DNA from: Luteococcus sp052116585
GTDB lineage: Bacteria > Actinomycetota > Actinomycetes > Propionibacteriales > Propionibacteriaceae
Assembly (NCBI RefSeq): GCF_052116585.1
Contig: NZ_JBQKKT010000007.1
Span: 1-64,000 of the forward strand
Length of the DNA: 64,000 bases
Reading direction: 5' to 3'
Made by a program: the position numbers and the translations under genes. A model generated the notes under the pieces. It did not search any database, was not told the DNA's origin, and worked only from the letters and a program-made list of their open reading frames with translations. Positions 42,796 to 51,365 of the stretch are shown in pieces (the first letter of the stretch is position 1; each line of letters begins with the position of its first letter).

Positions 42796-43254
42796 TCAGG
42801 CGTTGGCCTCGCACCAGCGTTTGAAGGCCTCCATCGAAGCCTGGGTGTTGGCGCGGAAGGCGGCCTGGCCCTGTTCGCCCAGCCCCTCGAGCATCCCGGG
42901 CGGCAGGTGGAAGACGTGGTCCGCGGTCCAGCGGGTGCCGCCGTGGGGCAGGTCGTCGCTGACAGGAAGGTCGGTGAAGCTGTTCTGGTTCAAATTGCGC
43001 ACCGGGCCCAGCAGGTAGACCACGTCGTAGCGGGCGTCATCCCGGAACTCGACCTTCTCGATCATCTCGCCGCTGCCCGGGACACCCTCGAAGTGCAACT
43101 CGCTGACCGATCCCGGCTGGCCGCGTTCGCCCTGAACTGCTCGGTAGCTGACCAGCCCGGCCATCCATTCGGCGGCGCGGTCACCGTCGGTCATCAGCTC
43201 GATCACCCGGGCTCGCGGCGCGTGGATGTCCACCACGCAGCTGTACTGCATCAT
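42796..43254 (-). CDS. SRPBCC (START-like) family protein
   Basis: 152 aa with the helix-grip pattern of polyketide cyclase/START-like proteins: N-terminal YSCVVDIHAPRARVIELMTD, mid-strand repeats, and a long C-terminal helix (MLEGLGEQGQAAFRANTQAS). They bind hydrophobic ligands; the ligand here is unknown. Its start (ATGATG at 43249-43254) overlaps the pheA stop, so it is coupled to phenylalanine synthesis, though a direct role there is not known. Confidence 0.8.
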   Translation of the reverse strand: MMQYSCVVDIHAPRARVIELMTDGDRAAEWMAGLVSYRAVQGERGQPGSVSELHFEGVPGSGEMIEKVEFRDDARYDVVYLLGPVRNLNQNSFTDLPVSDDLPHGGTRWTADHVFHLPPGMLEGLGEQGQAAFRANTQASMEAFKRWCEANA

Positions 43255-44174
43255 GCTTCGTCCCTTCCACTGGTGCGCAGCCGATCCAGCCACTCGGCCG
43301 CCGCGGCATAGGCCTCGTCGGTGGCGCTGGCGGGCACCCGGGTCTTCACCCGATCAGCACGGGCATAGGAGCCCAGGAAGACAACCCGCTTGCAGACCCG
43401 GTGCAGACCGGAAAGCGCCTCGCCCATCCGGGCATCCAGGACGTGACCTTCGGCGTCGATCGAGAAGCAGTACTGCCCCAGGGTGGTCTTGGTGGGACGC
43501 GACTCGATGCGGCTCAGGTTCACGCCGCGGCCAGTGAACTGGTCCAGGATCTCCTGCAGCGAACCGGGGTGGTCCTCCTGCATGTAGGCCACCAGCGTGG
43601 TCTTGTCTGCTCCGGTGGGGGCCGACGGGGCACTCTGCTTGGCCACCAGTACGAAGCGGGTCACGGCCGCGTCGTTGTCAGCGATGCCGGTGGCCACCGC
43701 TTCCAGCCCGTACATCTCCCCGGCGACGAGGGCACAGATCGCCGCATCGTGACGCGACTCGGGATTCGAGACCTCCAGCGCGCCCGCGGCGGTGGAACCC
43801 CCCTCGGTCATCACTTGGGCCTGCGGGACATTGGCGGCGATCCAGTCGCGGGTCTGGTTGTAGGCGTGGGGATGGGTGACGATGCTGCGAATCTGGTCGA
43901 TGGACGTCCCCGGTCGCACGAACAGCCCGAACTGCACCGGGAGCAGCACCTCGCGCACGATCATCAGACGATCCCCGGAGGCCAGGTTGTCGAGCGTCGC
44001 CGAGACCCCGCCCTCCATGGAGTTCTCGATCGGGACGACGACGGCCTCCACCTCACCGGCACGCACCGCGTCGAGGGCGGCCGCCACCGTGGCGAAGGGA
44101 CGGGCCTCGTCGCTGCTGATCGTGAGCAGCGCCTGATGGGTGAAGGTTCCGGCCGGGCCGAAGTATCCGAGCAT
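43251..44174 (-). CDS. pheA: prephenate dehydratase
   Basis: 307 aa, monofunctional: no chorismate mutase domain. It converts prephenate to phenylpyruvate for phenylalanine synthesis. The catalytic domain starts LGYFGPAGTFTHQALL and includes VVVPIENSMEGGV and the late TRFVLV. The C-terminal ACT domain senses phenylalanine, with GSLQEILDQF, RGVNLSRIESRPTK. The ATG at 44172-44174 (MLGYFGPAG) matches the family; a longer frame crosses the divergent promoter. The stop overlaps the SRPBCC gene. Confidence 0.95.
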   Translation of the reverse strand: MLGYFGPAGTFTHQALLTISSDEARPFATVAAALDAVRAGEVEAVVVPIENSMEGGVSATLDNLASGDRLMIVREVLLPVQFGLFVRPGTSIDQIRSIVTHPHAYNQTRDWIAANVPQAQVMTEGGSTAAGALEVSNPESRHDAAICALVAGEMYGLEAVATGIADNDAAVTRFVLVAKQSAPSAPTGADKTTLVAYMQEDHPGSLQEILDQFTGRGVNLSRIESRPTKTTLGQYCFSIDAEGHVLDARMGEALSGLHRVCKRVVFLGSYARADRVKTRVPASATDEAYAAAAEWLDRLRTSGRDEA

Positions 44175-44245
44175 GCAGGCGAGTCTAGGTCTCCGGCCCC
44201 CACGATCCGGTGGTGCTTGCACGGTGGACGAAACATTCGGCGAAA

Positions 44246-44266
44246 GTTCCCGGCACGCTCGGGAAC
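44246..44266. promoter_or_regulatory. perfect 7-bp dyad upstream of DUF5134 gene
   Basis: GTTCCCG and CGGGAAC arms separated by 7 bp lie in the 154-bp divergent region between pheA and the DUF5134 gene. The symmetry suits a repressor operator, but no regulator is known and no promoter pair is clear. Confidence 0.4.
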
Positions 44267-44328
44267 CATTTGGGTTGCTCGGGCGACTGGTGCTGTGACA
44301 TCCCAACCACGAGCATGGAGAACCCCAT

Positions 44329-44997
44329 ATGTTCACCCTCACAGCCGTCCCGGTGAAGTTCATCGGACTGTTGCTGCTGTTCACCTTCACCACCGCCTAC
44401 GAGCTCCTGCAGACCGGCCGGGCCCGCAAGGCGATCCCGCGCACCTCGCACGGGCTGCACCTGGCGATGAGCGTGATCATGCTGCTGATGGTGCCCAAGA
44501 GCTGGTGGGTTCCCTTCCGCACGGTGGTGCCGGTGCCGATCTCGATCGCCGTGATGGCGCTGGGCGTGCTGTGGTTCGCATGGCTGGCGGTGCGCGCCGA
44601 AGCCGGGCAGCGCTCCCACGCGGTGGGCTGTGCCCTCATGTTCAGCGCGATGGTGTGGCACCTGGTGGCGATGATGGTGAAGATGCACAACATGAAGGCC
44701 ATGCAGATGGCACCCATGTCGTCGAGCCAGCACACGATGAACCACGGCGCACCGCCCATGAACCACGGCGCCATGGCCACCGGGAGCGGCTCGACGCTGT
44801 GGTGGCTGGCCGTGATCGGCATCCCCCTGATGGCCTGGCTGCTGTGGGCCAGCTGGCGCGGTGCCGCGATGGCGGTGACCGAACCGGGCCACCGGCTGGC
44901 CGGCCTGAACGCCTTCGCCATGAACTTCGGCATGTTCTGGATGAGCACGGGACTGCTGGTGCCCATCCTGCCCTTCTTCAAGTACCTGGCCTTCTGA
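44329..44997 (+). CDS. DUF5134 membrane protein with His/Met-rich loop
   Basis: 222 aa, six or so hydrophobic helices. DUF5134 is an actinobacterial family of unknown function. The loop around residues 120-150 (MKMHNMKAMQMAPM, HTMNHGAPPMNHGAM) is packed with Met and His, the ligands typical of extracytoplasmic copper sites; metal binding is inference. TGGAGAA precedes the ATG at 44329. It lies alone, divergent from pheA and convergent with the Fpg/Nei gene. Confidence 0.7.
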   Translation: MFTLTAVPVKFIGLLLLFTFTTAYELLQTGRARKAIPRTSHGLHLAMSVIMLLMVPKSWWVPFRTVVPVPISIAVMALGVLWFAWLAVRAEAGQRSHAVGCALMFSAMVWHLVAMMVKMHNMKAMQMAPMSSSQHTMNHGAPPMNHGAMATGSGSTLWWLAVIGIPLMAWLLWASWRGAAMAVTEPGHRLAGLNAFAMNFGMFWMSTGLLVPILPFFKYLAF

Positions 44998-45015
44998 CGA
45001 GCCCGGCGGGCCTGG

Positions 45016-45879
45016 CTACTTGAGCAGTTTGCTCATCCGACGATCCGCGAGCACCTTGCCGCCGGTCTGGCAGCCCGGGCAGTACTGCAGCGACGAGTCG
45101 GCGAAGCTCACCTGGGCGATCGTCGTGCCGCAGACCTCGCAGGGCTCGCCCGCGCGGCCATGCACCCGCAGGTTGCTGCGCTTGTCGTCCTTGAGGTCCT
45201 TGGCCGCCAGGCCGACGGCACGCTCGACCGCGTCGGTGAGCGTGCCGCGCAGGGCCGTGTAGAGCACGTCACGCTCGTCGCCGTCCAGGCCGGCGACGGG
45301 TCTGAAGGGGCTCAGGCGGGCTGCGTGCAGGATCTCGTCCGAGTAGGCATTGCCGATTCCCGCGATGGTGCGCTGGTCGCGCAGCACACCCTTGACTTGT
45401 GCCTTGCCCGCGGCATCCAGGATGGCGTCGAAGGACTGCCGCGTGAAGTCGGCTGCCAGCGGGTCTGGCCCCAAGGAGGCGATGGCCGGCACCTGCTGCG
45501 GGTCGGTGACCACGTGGATCGCCAGCTTGCGTTGGGTCCCGGCCTCGGTGAGGTCGAAACCGGCATCGTCGTCCAGCCCCACCCGCAGGCTCAGTGGCCC
45601 CTTGCCCGGGCGCACCGGACGGGTGGGCAGGGCCTCGTGCCACTTCACCCAGCCGGCCCGGGCCAGGTGGAAGCACAGGTGCAGTCCTTGCGCCTGGACG
45701 GCCAGGAACTTCCCGTGCCTGGCCACCCCGTCGATCTCGAGGCCCAGCAGCGCATCCAGCGGCGGATCGTAGGTCTTGAGGGCGCTGAAGGCCAGCAGCT
45801 CCACCCGGGCGAAGACCCGCCCACGCAGCCGCTCGTCCAGGAAGCCGCGCAGGGCTTCCACCTCGGGCAGTTCAGGCAT
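45016..45879 (-). CDS. Fpg/Nei family DNA glycosylase
   Basis: 287 aa. These bifunctional glycosylase/AP lyases remove oxidised bases in base-excision repair. The N-terminal PELPEVEAL provides the catalytic Pro and Glu. An H2TH region (GVLRDQRTIAGIGNAYSDEI) follows near residue 160. The C-terminal zinc finger has C-x2-C in CEVCGTT and QYCPGCQTGGK. The ATG at 45877-45879 follows GGAGGAG. Its start overlaps the aat stop by 8 bp. Whether it prefers purine (Fpg) or pyrimidine (Nei) lesions cannot be settled from motifs alone. Confidence 0.9.
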   Translation of the reverse strand: MPELPEVEALRGFLDERLRGRVFARVELLAFSALKTYDPPLDALLGLEIDGVARHGKFLAVQAQGLHLCFHLARAGWVKWHEALPTRPVRPGKGPLSLRVGLDDDAGFDLTEAGTQRKLAIHVVTDPQQVPAIASLGPDPLAADFTRQSFDAILDAAGKAQVKGVLRDQRTIAGIGNAYSDEILHAARLSPFRPVAGLDGDERDVLYTALRGTLTDAVERAVGLAAKDLKDDKRSNLRVHGRAGEPCEVCGTTIAQVSFADSSLQYCPGCQTGGKVLADRRMSKLLK

Positions 45880-46732
45880 CGTCGTCTCCTCCATCCCAGT
45901 GGGCCCACTCGTCCAGCTCGCCCCACTCGTCGCGCTCACCCCACGGTGTGGCGGTGGCCTGTCGCTCGGCGAACAGCTCCAGCAGCTGCGGCCCCGGCAG
46001 CGCGTCGCCAAGCCCCGGCGCGCCCCAGTCGAGCGGCGGGCAGTCGAGGGCCTGGTCGAGCAGGCTCAGGTACCCCACCCGTTCCAGCTCGACGACGCCC
46101 AGGCTGGCCAGGTGATCGGTGCGCCACTGGACGTCGAGCACCCGATTGGCGACGCCATCGCACAGCGCCGTGACCAAGCGCAGCAGTGCCACCTTGGAGG
46201 CGTCGCGGCCCAGGACGGGATCGTGGAACATGGACTCACCGGCGAACAGCCCACGGATCGCGACGCCGTAGAGCCCTCCGACGAGGTTGCCGTCGGCATC
46301 CCAGGTTTCCACCGAATGGGCGAAGCCTCGTTGGTGCAGCCGGGTGTAGACGCGACGGATGTCGTCGTCGATCCAGCCGTGCGGCCGCTGCGGATCAGCA
46401 CAGCCCTCCAACACCTCGTCGAAGGCGGCATCCACCGTGGTCACGTAACGCTTCGCGCTCTTGCGCAGGCTCCGGCTGGCCTTGACCCGCGACAGCGGCA
46501 ACACACCGCGCTGCATCGGCGACCACCAGCCCATCTCCCCCTCGAAGCCCGATTCGTGCAGGGGCATGGGGAACAGACCGGAGCAGTACGCCTGCAACGC
46601 CAATTCCTCGTCGAACTCAGTCGAGAAGGCGATCAGGTCCTGATCCGGCCATTGCGTCCAGGGACCGAAGACGTGGGCCAGCACGTCTCCGAGTGTGGCA
46701 CTCGGCTGTGACAATTTCGCGTCGCGTGCCAC
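45872..46732 (-). CDS. aat: leucyl/phenylalanyl-tRNA-protein transferase
   Basis: 286 aa from GTG 46732; TTG 46714 and GTG 46684 are alternatives and none has a good ribosome site. Aat adds Leu or Phe from tRNA to proteins with N-terminal Arg/Lys, marking them for ClpS/ClpAP. Signatures: YCSGLFPMP, GWWSPMQRGVLPL, RYVTTVDAAFDEV and FAGESMFHD. The C-terminus extends about 30 residues past the core in a Trp/Glu/Asp-rich repeat (GERDEWGELDEWAHWDGG). It is coupled to the Fpg/Nei gene. Confidence 0.88.
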   Translation of the reverse strand: MARDAKLSQPSATLGDVLAHVFGPWTQWPDQDLIAFSTEFDEELALQAYCSGLFPMPLHESGFEGEMGWWSPMQRGVLPLSRVKASRSLRKSAKRYVTTVDAAFDEVLEGCADPQRPHGWIDDDIRRVYTRLHQRGFAHSVETWDADGNLVGGLYGVAIRGLFAGESMFHDPVLGRDASKVALLRLVTALCDGVANRVLDVQWRTDHLASLGVVELERVGYLSLLDQALDCPPLDWGAPGLGDALPGPQLLELFAERQATATPWGERDEWGELDEWAHWDGGDDDA

Positions 46733-46780
46733 GGGGCCCGGCAGCCGCGTGGGTTTGCGGGCTTCGCGTGGGTTGCAACC

Positions 46781-46844
46781 CGAGCGGAAGCCCAGAACCC
46801 GAGCGGAACCCCAGAACCCGAGCGGAACCCCAGAACCCGAGCGG
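46781..46844. repeat. 19-bp tandem repeat, three copies plus partial
   Basis: Units start at 46781, 46800, 46819 and 46838 (partial); the second and third are identical and the first differs by one base. They lie between the citrate synthase stop (46852) and the aat start. Just before them GCGTGGGTT occurs twice (46748, 46767), a motif seen again beyond the EcsC-like gene. Confidence 0.85.
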
Positions 46845-46851
46845 CTGCACC

Positions 46852-48138
46852 TCAGCGCGCCTCGCGCGGCACCCACTCCACCAGTTCGGGGCCGACGTAG
46901 ACCTGACGCGGCCGGTAGATGCGGCCCGCCGGATCCTCGTTGACCTCCTTCCAGTTGGCGATCCACCCCGGCATCCGGCCGATCGCGAACATCACCGTGT
47001 ACATGTTCAGCGGGATGCCGATGGCGCGCAGCAGGATCCCGGAGTAGAAGTCCACATTCGGGTACAGCTTGCGCTCGACGAAGTAGTCGTCGTTGAGGGC
47101 GACCTCCTCCAGCTCCAGCGCGATGTCCAACAGGGGATCGTGCACGCCCTGGGCCTGCAGCAGGTCGTCGACGGCGGTCTTGAGGATCCGGGAACGAGGA
47201 TCGAAGTTGCGGTAGACGCGGTGCCCGAAGCCCTGCAGCTTGATGCCCGAGGTCTTGTCCTTGACCTGGGCCACGTATTCGGCCGTGCTCATCCCCGAAC
47301 GGTGCAACTGCTGCAGCATCTGGACTGCCGCCATGTTGGCCCCTCCGTGCCGCGGGCCCCACAGCGCCGCGACGCCCGCGGAGCAGGCGGTGTAGAGGTT
47401 CGCCTGCGAGCTGGCCACCATCCGCACCGTCGAGGTGGAGCAGTTCTGCTCGTGGTCGGCGTGGAGCACGAAGAACAGGTTGAGCGCCCGCTGCACCTCG
47501 GGGGTGGGCTCGTAGAGCTTGTAGGGCAGGGAGAACATCATGTGCAGCAGGTTCTCGACGTACTTCAGGTCATGCCGCGGGTAGATCAGCGGCTCGCCCT
47601 TGTGCGACTTGTAGGAGGCGGCCGCGATGGTGCGCACCTTGCTCATCAGGTGGGCGGCGGCGTGCAGGAAGCTCTCCTCGTCGGTGATCTTGGGACGCGT
47701 GTGGGTGCTCATCGCGTTGATCATCGAATTCATGATGGCCATCGGGTGGCCACTCTCGTGGAAGGCCTCGAAGTGCTTGCCCATGTCCGGGTGCAAGGCC
47801 GAGGACTGCATCAGCAGGTCGGAGAAGTGGTCACGTTCCGTCTGGGTGGGCAGGTGCCCGAAGATCACCAGCCAGGCGGTCTCCACGAAGGAGGACTTGT
47901 TCTGCGCCAACTGTTCGATCGGGACGCCGCGGTAGCGCAGGATGCCCTGCTCGCCGTCGATGAAGCTGATGGCCGAACAGCAGGAGCCCGTGTTGCCGTA
48001 GCCGTCGTCCAGGGTGATCAGGCCGGTCTGGGCGCGCAGCCGACTGATGTCGATGGCGCGTTCGCCCATGCTGCCGGTGACCACGGGAAGTTCGTGACTG
48101 ACACCGTCGACGACCAAGGTGATGGTCTGCTGGTCCAT
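46852..48138 (-). CDS. gltA: citrate synthase
   Basis: 428 aa, the type II hexameric length. It condenses acetyl-CoA and oxaloacetate to citrate at the entry of the TCA cycle. Catalytic residues lie in HADHEQNCSTSTVR, GPRHGGAN and GFGHRVYRNFDPR; the late Asp region is VDFYSGIL. The ATG at 48136-48138 (MDQQTITL) follows AGGAGAA. A much longer frame upstream is a high-GC artefact. It is divergent from the EcsC-like gene. Confidence 0.96.
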   Translation of the reverse strand: MDQQTITLVVDGVSHELPVVTGSMGERAIDISRLRAQTGLITLDDGYGNTGSCCSAISFIDGEQGILRYRGVPIEQLAQNKSSFVETAWLVIFGHLPTQTERDHFSDLLMQSSALHPDMGKHFEAFHESGHPMAIMNSMINAMSTHTRPKITDEESFLHAAAHLMSKVRTIAAASYKSHKGEPLIYPRHDLKYVENLLHMMFSLPYKLYEPTPEVQRALNLFFVLHADHEQNCSTSTVRMVASSQANLYTACSAGVAALWGPRHGGANMAAVQMLQQLHRSGMSTAEYVAQVKDKTSGIKLQGFGHRVYRNFDPRSRILKTAVDDLLQAQGVHDPLLDIALELEEVALNDDYFVERKLYPNVDFYSGILLRAIGIPLNMYTVMFAIGRMPGWIANWKEVNEDPAGRIYRPRQVYVGPELVEWVPREAR

Positions 48139-48333
48139 TTCTCCTACCTTCCGTAGTGGATTACCCCATCGTCGGCCCTCCGTCCGGGATTCGGGCACAC
48201 GGTCCGCATGGTGGCCGCAAGGTCGGGGCTTTGCGCCCACCGCGAATGCGGGTGCAATCAGGGGGCCGCACGCTGGGGAGAGGCCGCGGGCTCGACTACC
48301 GTGGATCCGACGGCAACACGAAGGAGTCACCCC

Positions 48334-49008
48334 ATGGGCGCAGCAAGGGACATCGGCAAGAACATTCTGGCGCAGGCACCGAATCTGGCGCCCGGCGCTT
48401 CCGCGATGGTGCTGCGCAAGGCGCTCGAGCTCGCCATCGACGGCGTGGGCCGCGTCCCCGGCGCCAAGTCGACCGCCGCCAATGCCCTGCAGAAGTCCGG
48501 CTCGGCCGAGATGGCCATCGATGCCGTCATCAAGCAGCATGTGGCGATGGCCGGCGCCCAGGGCTTCCTCACCAATCTGGGCGGACTGGCGACGCTGGCC
48601 GTGAGCATCCCCGCCAATGTCTCGGGCGTGGCCATCGTCCAGTGCCGCATGGTGGCGGCCATCGCCCACCTGCGCGGTTACGACATCGAGGATCCGCGGG
48701 TGCGCAGCGCGATCCTGATGTGCCTGCTGGGCGAGTCGAATGCCAAGGGTGCAGTACAGCGTCAGGAACTGCCCAGCTCCGCACTGGCCATCGCCACCGC
48801 ACCCGTCCATGACCCCGAGCTGGACAACACGATCAGCGAGAAGGTGCTCTCCAACCTGATGGGTCAGGTGGGCGGCAAGCGTGTCAGCGTGCTCGCGAGC
48901 AAGCGGATCCCCGTGGTCGGTGGCGGAGTGGGTGCCGCCACCGACGGCTGGTCCACCTGGACCACCGGATCCTTTGCCAAGACCCAGTTCATCAACCGTC
49001 GACGCTGA
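48334..49008 (+). CDS. EcsC-family-like protein
   Basis: 224 aa. EcsC proteins are membrane-associated and poorly understood; they often accompany ABC transporters, but none is near here. The core pattern is recognisable: GGLATLAVSIPANVSGVAIV, then AAIAHLRGYDIEDPRVRSAI and MCLLGES. The C-terminal half has a helical GKRVSVLASKRIPVVGGGVGAATD, also typical. AAGGAG precedes the ATG at 48334. A longer upstream frame is unsupported. It is followed by a repeat-rich intergenic region. Confidence 0.7.
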   Translation: MGAARDIGKNILAQAPNLAPGASAMVLRKALELAIDGVGRVPGAKSTAANALQKSGSAEMAIDAVIKQHVAMAGAQGFLTNLGGLATLAVSIPANVSGVAIVQCRMVAAIAHLRGYDIEDPRVRSAILMCLLGESNAKGAVQRQELPSSALAIATAPVHDPELDNTISEKVLSNLMGQVGGKRVSVLASKRIPVVGGGVGAATDGWSTWTTGSFAKTQFINRRR

Positions 49009-49048
49009 GCCCGTCTGAGGGGCGGGCGGGGCCCTACGCCGCGTGGGA

Positions 49049-49119
49049 TTCTGACCCTCGCGTGGGTCTGGTCTCCTCGCGTGGATTTCTGACCCTCGCG
49101 TGGGTCTGGTCTCCTCGCG
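49049..49119. repeat. 38-bp-period tandem repeat
   Basis: A 33-bp sequence at 49049-49081 recurs exactly at 49087-49119. Each copy contains CGCGTGGGTCT. Around it (49040-49175) the motif GCGTGGG and its inverse CCCACGC appear repeatedly on both strands. No coding frame is evident. Confidence 0.85.
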
Positions 49120-49175
49120 ACGGTTGCACCACACGCGGGACCACCAAACCCACGCGACGGCCGGTAACCCACGCC

Positions 49176-49210
49176 CACGCGCCCTCGGAGCAGCACCACG
49201 CGCCCTCGGA
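49176..49210. repeat. 21-bp repeat abutting alr stop
   Basis: CACGCGCCCTCGGA occurs at 49176-49189 and again at 49197-49210, ending directly at the alr stop codon. It belongs to the same repeat-rich patch downstream of the EcsC-like gene. Confidence 0.7.
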
Positions 49211-50335
49211 TCAGTGCTCCGAATACACCCGCGTCACCCGAGCGCTGACCAGGCAGGTGACCTCATAGCTGATGGTCTCCATCCGCTCGGCCAGCTCGTC
49301 GGCGGTGATGACCTGCCCTCCCTGTCTCCCGAGCAGCACCACCTCGTCGCCAGCGCGGACACCTGCGCCGTCGGGCCCCAGGTCCACCATCAACTGGTCC
49401 ATGCACACCCTGCCGACCACCGGGCAGCTGCGCCCACCCACCAGAACCCTTCCACCATTGGAATTGCGACGGCTGTAGCCATCCGCATAGCCGACGGGGA
49501 CCGTCACCAACCAGGTGTCCTGATCGGCAGCCCAGGTTCGGCCATAGCCCACGGTTTCCCCTGCCCGGATCCTTTTTACGAAGGAGACGCGGCTGACCAG
49601 GGACATGGCTGGCTCGAGCGGAACCACCCTGGGCGTGCTCGCGTCGGGATAGTAGCCGTAGGCCATGATCCCCGGGCGCACCATCGTCATCCCCCTCAGG
49701 TCATGGCCCAGGATGGCGCCCGACGGAGCACCGTGCACCAGCGGGACCGGTCCTCGAGCGGACTGCACGGTGTCCACCACGTCCAGGAAACGGTCGAACT
49801 CCGCACGGGTGTAGTCCTGCCCGTCAGCCATGTCGCTGACCGGCGGGTGGGTGAAGATCCCCTCCAGCACCAGGTTGGGGCTGGAATCGATCAGGGTCAC
49901 GAGGTTCAGGACGTCCTCCGGCTCCGTCCCGATCCGTCGCATGCCCGTGTCCACCTTGAGATGCACCGGCGTGGGGACCTCGGCCTGGGCCGCGGCCTCG
50001 TGGGCCTGGCGGACCGTGGCCTCGTCGACGACGGTCAGCGTCGCCCCGGCCCGGACCGCATCGGGAAGCTCTTGCGGAAAACAGTGCGAGAGCTTGAGGA
50101 TCGGCAGGGTGATGCCCGCGGCCCGCAGCTGGAGAACCTCCGGCACCGTGGCAACCGCCAGCCGGTCTGCACAGCCCGTGCGCTGGACCATCTGCGCCAC
50201 CGCCACAGCGCCGTGCCCATAGGCATTGGCCTTGACGGCGACGGCAATTTCGCGGTCCCCGGCCAGCCGTCGAACCGCCTCCAGATTGCGACGGATGGCG
50301 GAGAGGTTGACCGGAGCATGGGTGGCGTACAGCAC
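49211..50335 (-). CDS. alr: alanine racemase
   Basis: 374 aa from GTG 50333-50335, close to the normal length. It makes D-alanine for peptidoglycan with PLP. The PLP lysine lies in AVKANAYGHG near residue 36. RPGIMAYGYYP and the second-base tyrosine region (VPVGYADGYSRR) follow; the C-terminal domain has RVCMDQLMVDLG. Upstream in-frame starts (to 50434) would add Gly/Arg-rich residues unlike the family, but the chosen GTG has no clear ribosome site. Confidence 0.93.
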   Translation of the reverse strand: MLYATHAPVNLSAIRRNLEAVRRLAGDREIAVAVKANAYGHGAVAVAQMVQRTGCADRLAVATVPEVLQLRAAGITLPILKLSHCFPQELPDAVRAGATLTVVDEATVRQAHEAAAQAEVPTPVHLKVDTGMRRIGTEPEDVLNLVTLIDSSPNLVLEGIFTHPPVSDMADGQDYTRAEFDRFLDVVDTVQSARGPVPLVHGAPSGAILGHDLRGMTMVRPGIMAYGYYPDASTPRVVPLEPAMSLVSRVSFVKRIRAGETVGYGRTWAADQDTWLVTVPVGYADGYSRRNSNGGRVLVGGRSCPVVGRVCMDQLMVDLGPDGAGVRAGDEVVLLGRQGGQVITADELAERMETISYEVTCLVSARVTRVYSEH

Positions 50336-50488
50336 CCGACCATCATCCCACCGGCCCCCCGCGTCGGCACGCGCATTCCACGTGCCCCGCCCACCAGGCT
50401 CCACACCCGATCGCACCGCCGGAATCCACTGCACCCGAACGCGATGGACGATGAATTGGAGTGGATTCCCAACATTCCATTAACTCAT

Positions 50489-50494
50489 TTGACA
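50489..50494 (+). promoter_or_regulatory. possible -35 box of response-regulator gene
   Basis: A perfect TTGACA lies 91 bp upstream of the chosen start in an AT-richer stretch (50440-50585). At 17-18 bp spacing the -10 would read CCTACG or CTACGG, which is poor, so an activator or another -10 may be needed. Confidence 0.3.
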
Positions 50495-50584
50495 ATGACG
50501 AAGACCTCGCCCCTACGGGTGAACCGCGCAAAACGAATGCGGATTCGGTGAATTCACTACCGGATTCCTGTGATAATCACCCGA

Positions 50585-51235
50585 GTGAGTACTCCACTGA
50601 AGGTCACCCTCGTCAACGACTACGAGATCGTGCTGGCAGGCATCCGGGAGATGCTCACCCCGCACGCTGACCGGGTACAGATCGTCGACGCCGGCGAGAC
50701 ACCCCTGGACCAAGTGGACATCGTGCTGCACGACACCTATGGCCAGGACCTGCAGTCCTGGCGTGTGGCGCGTCGCAGCTCGACCGCCGGGCACGCCCCC
50801 AAAGTGGTCCTGTTCACGTGGAACTGCTCGCCCGAACTGACCCGGCTGGCCCTCTCACACGGCGTCGATGCCGTCATCTCCAAGACGCTCGACGCCCCAC
50901 AGCTGGTGGAACACCTGGAACGCGTGGCCGCCGGAGAACGAGGAGCGTGCCCCGCCTGCGAACAGCAGACCGACGTTGAGGCCTCCAGCCCACAGGCCAG
51001 CTCCTGGCCGGGCCGCCCGCTGGGCCTTTCCATGCGAGAAGCCGAGATGATCACCCTGATCTCCCAGGGACTCACCAATGTCGAGATCGCCGAGCACACG
51101 GACCTGAGCCCCAATTCCGTGAAGTCCTACATCCGCTCCGCCTACCGGAAGATCGGGGTGACGCAACGCAGTCAGGCGGTGGCCTGGGGCATCGACCACG
51201 GGATGGTCCCTGACCGGGCCAGCGCCACGCACTGA
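50585..51235 (+). CDS. LuxR-family response regulator (orphan)
   Basis: 216 aa from GTG 50585; a GTG at 50570 would add five residues. Residues 3-120 form a receiver domain (LKVTLVNDYEIVLAG) with likely phospho-acceptor Asp50 in VLHDTYG and a late Lys in VISKTLD. A Cys pair lies in the linker (ACPACEQQ). The C-terminal LuxR HTH is REAEMITLISQGLTNVEIA to SYIRSAYRKIGV. No histidine kinase is encoded nearby. The regulated genes are unknown; the next gene downstream, hemY-like, is a candidate. Confidence 0.85.
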   Translation: MSTPLKVTLVNDYEIVLAGIREMLTPHADRVQIVDAGETPLDQVDIVLHDTYGQDLQSWRVARRSSTAGHAPKVVLFTWNCSPELTRLALSHGVDAVISKTLDAPQLVEHLERVAAGERGACPACEQQTDVEASSPQASSWPGRPLGLSMREAEMITLISQGLTNVEIAEHTDLSPNSVKSYIRSAYRKIGVTQRSQAVAWGIDHGMVPDRASATH

Positions 51236-51365
51236 GCCCGCCTCGCAGCCCATCGCCACACCCCACGAGGCGCCCCCATCTTCCAGCCACCCCCGGCCGA
51301 ATATGCACGGTCCACTCCGGGTAGAGTCGCCAGCATCAGACCAGAGGCGGGACGAGGAGGTGGCA

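Noticed and set aside
48139..49134. Long N-terminal extension of citrate synthase
   Set aside because: It runs antisense to the EcsC-like gene, while MDQQTITL at 48138 has a good ribosome site and is the family start.
49009..49210. CRISPR-like array
   Set aside because: Repeats are few, of different lengths (38-bp and 21-bp periods), without unique spacers, and no cas gene is present.
50461..50670. 69-codon frame overlapping the response-regulator start
   Set aside because: It runs into the receiver-domain coding region in another frame and has no supporting start signal or domain.
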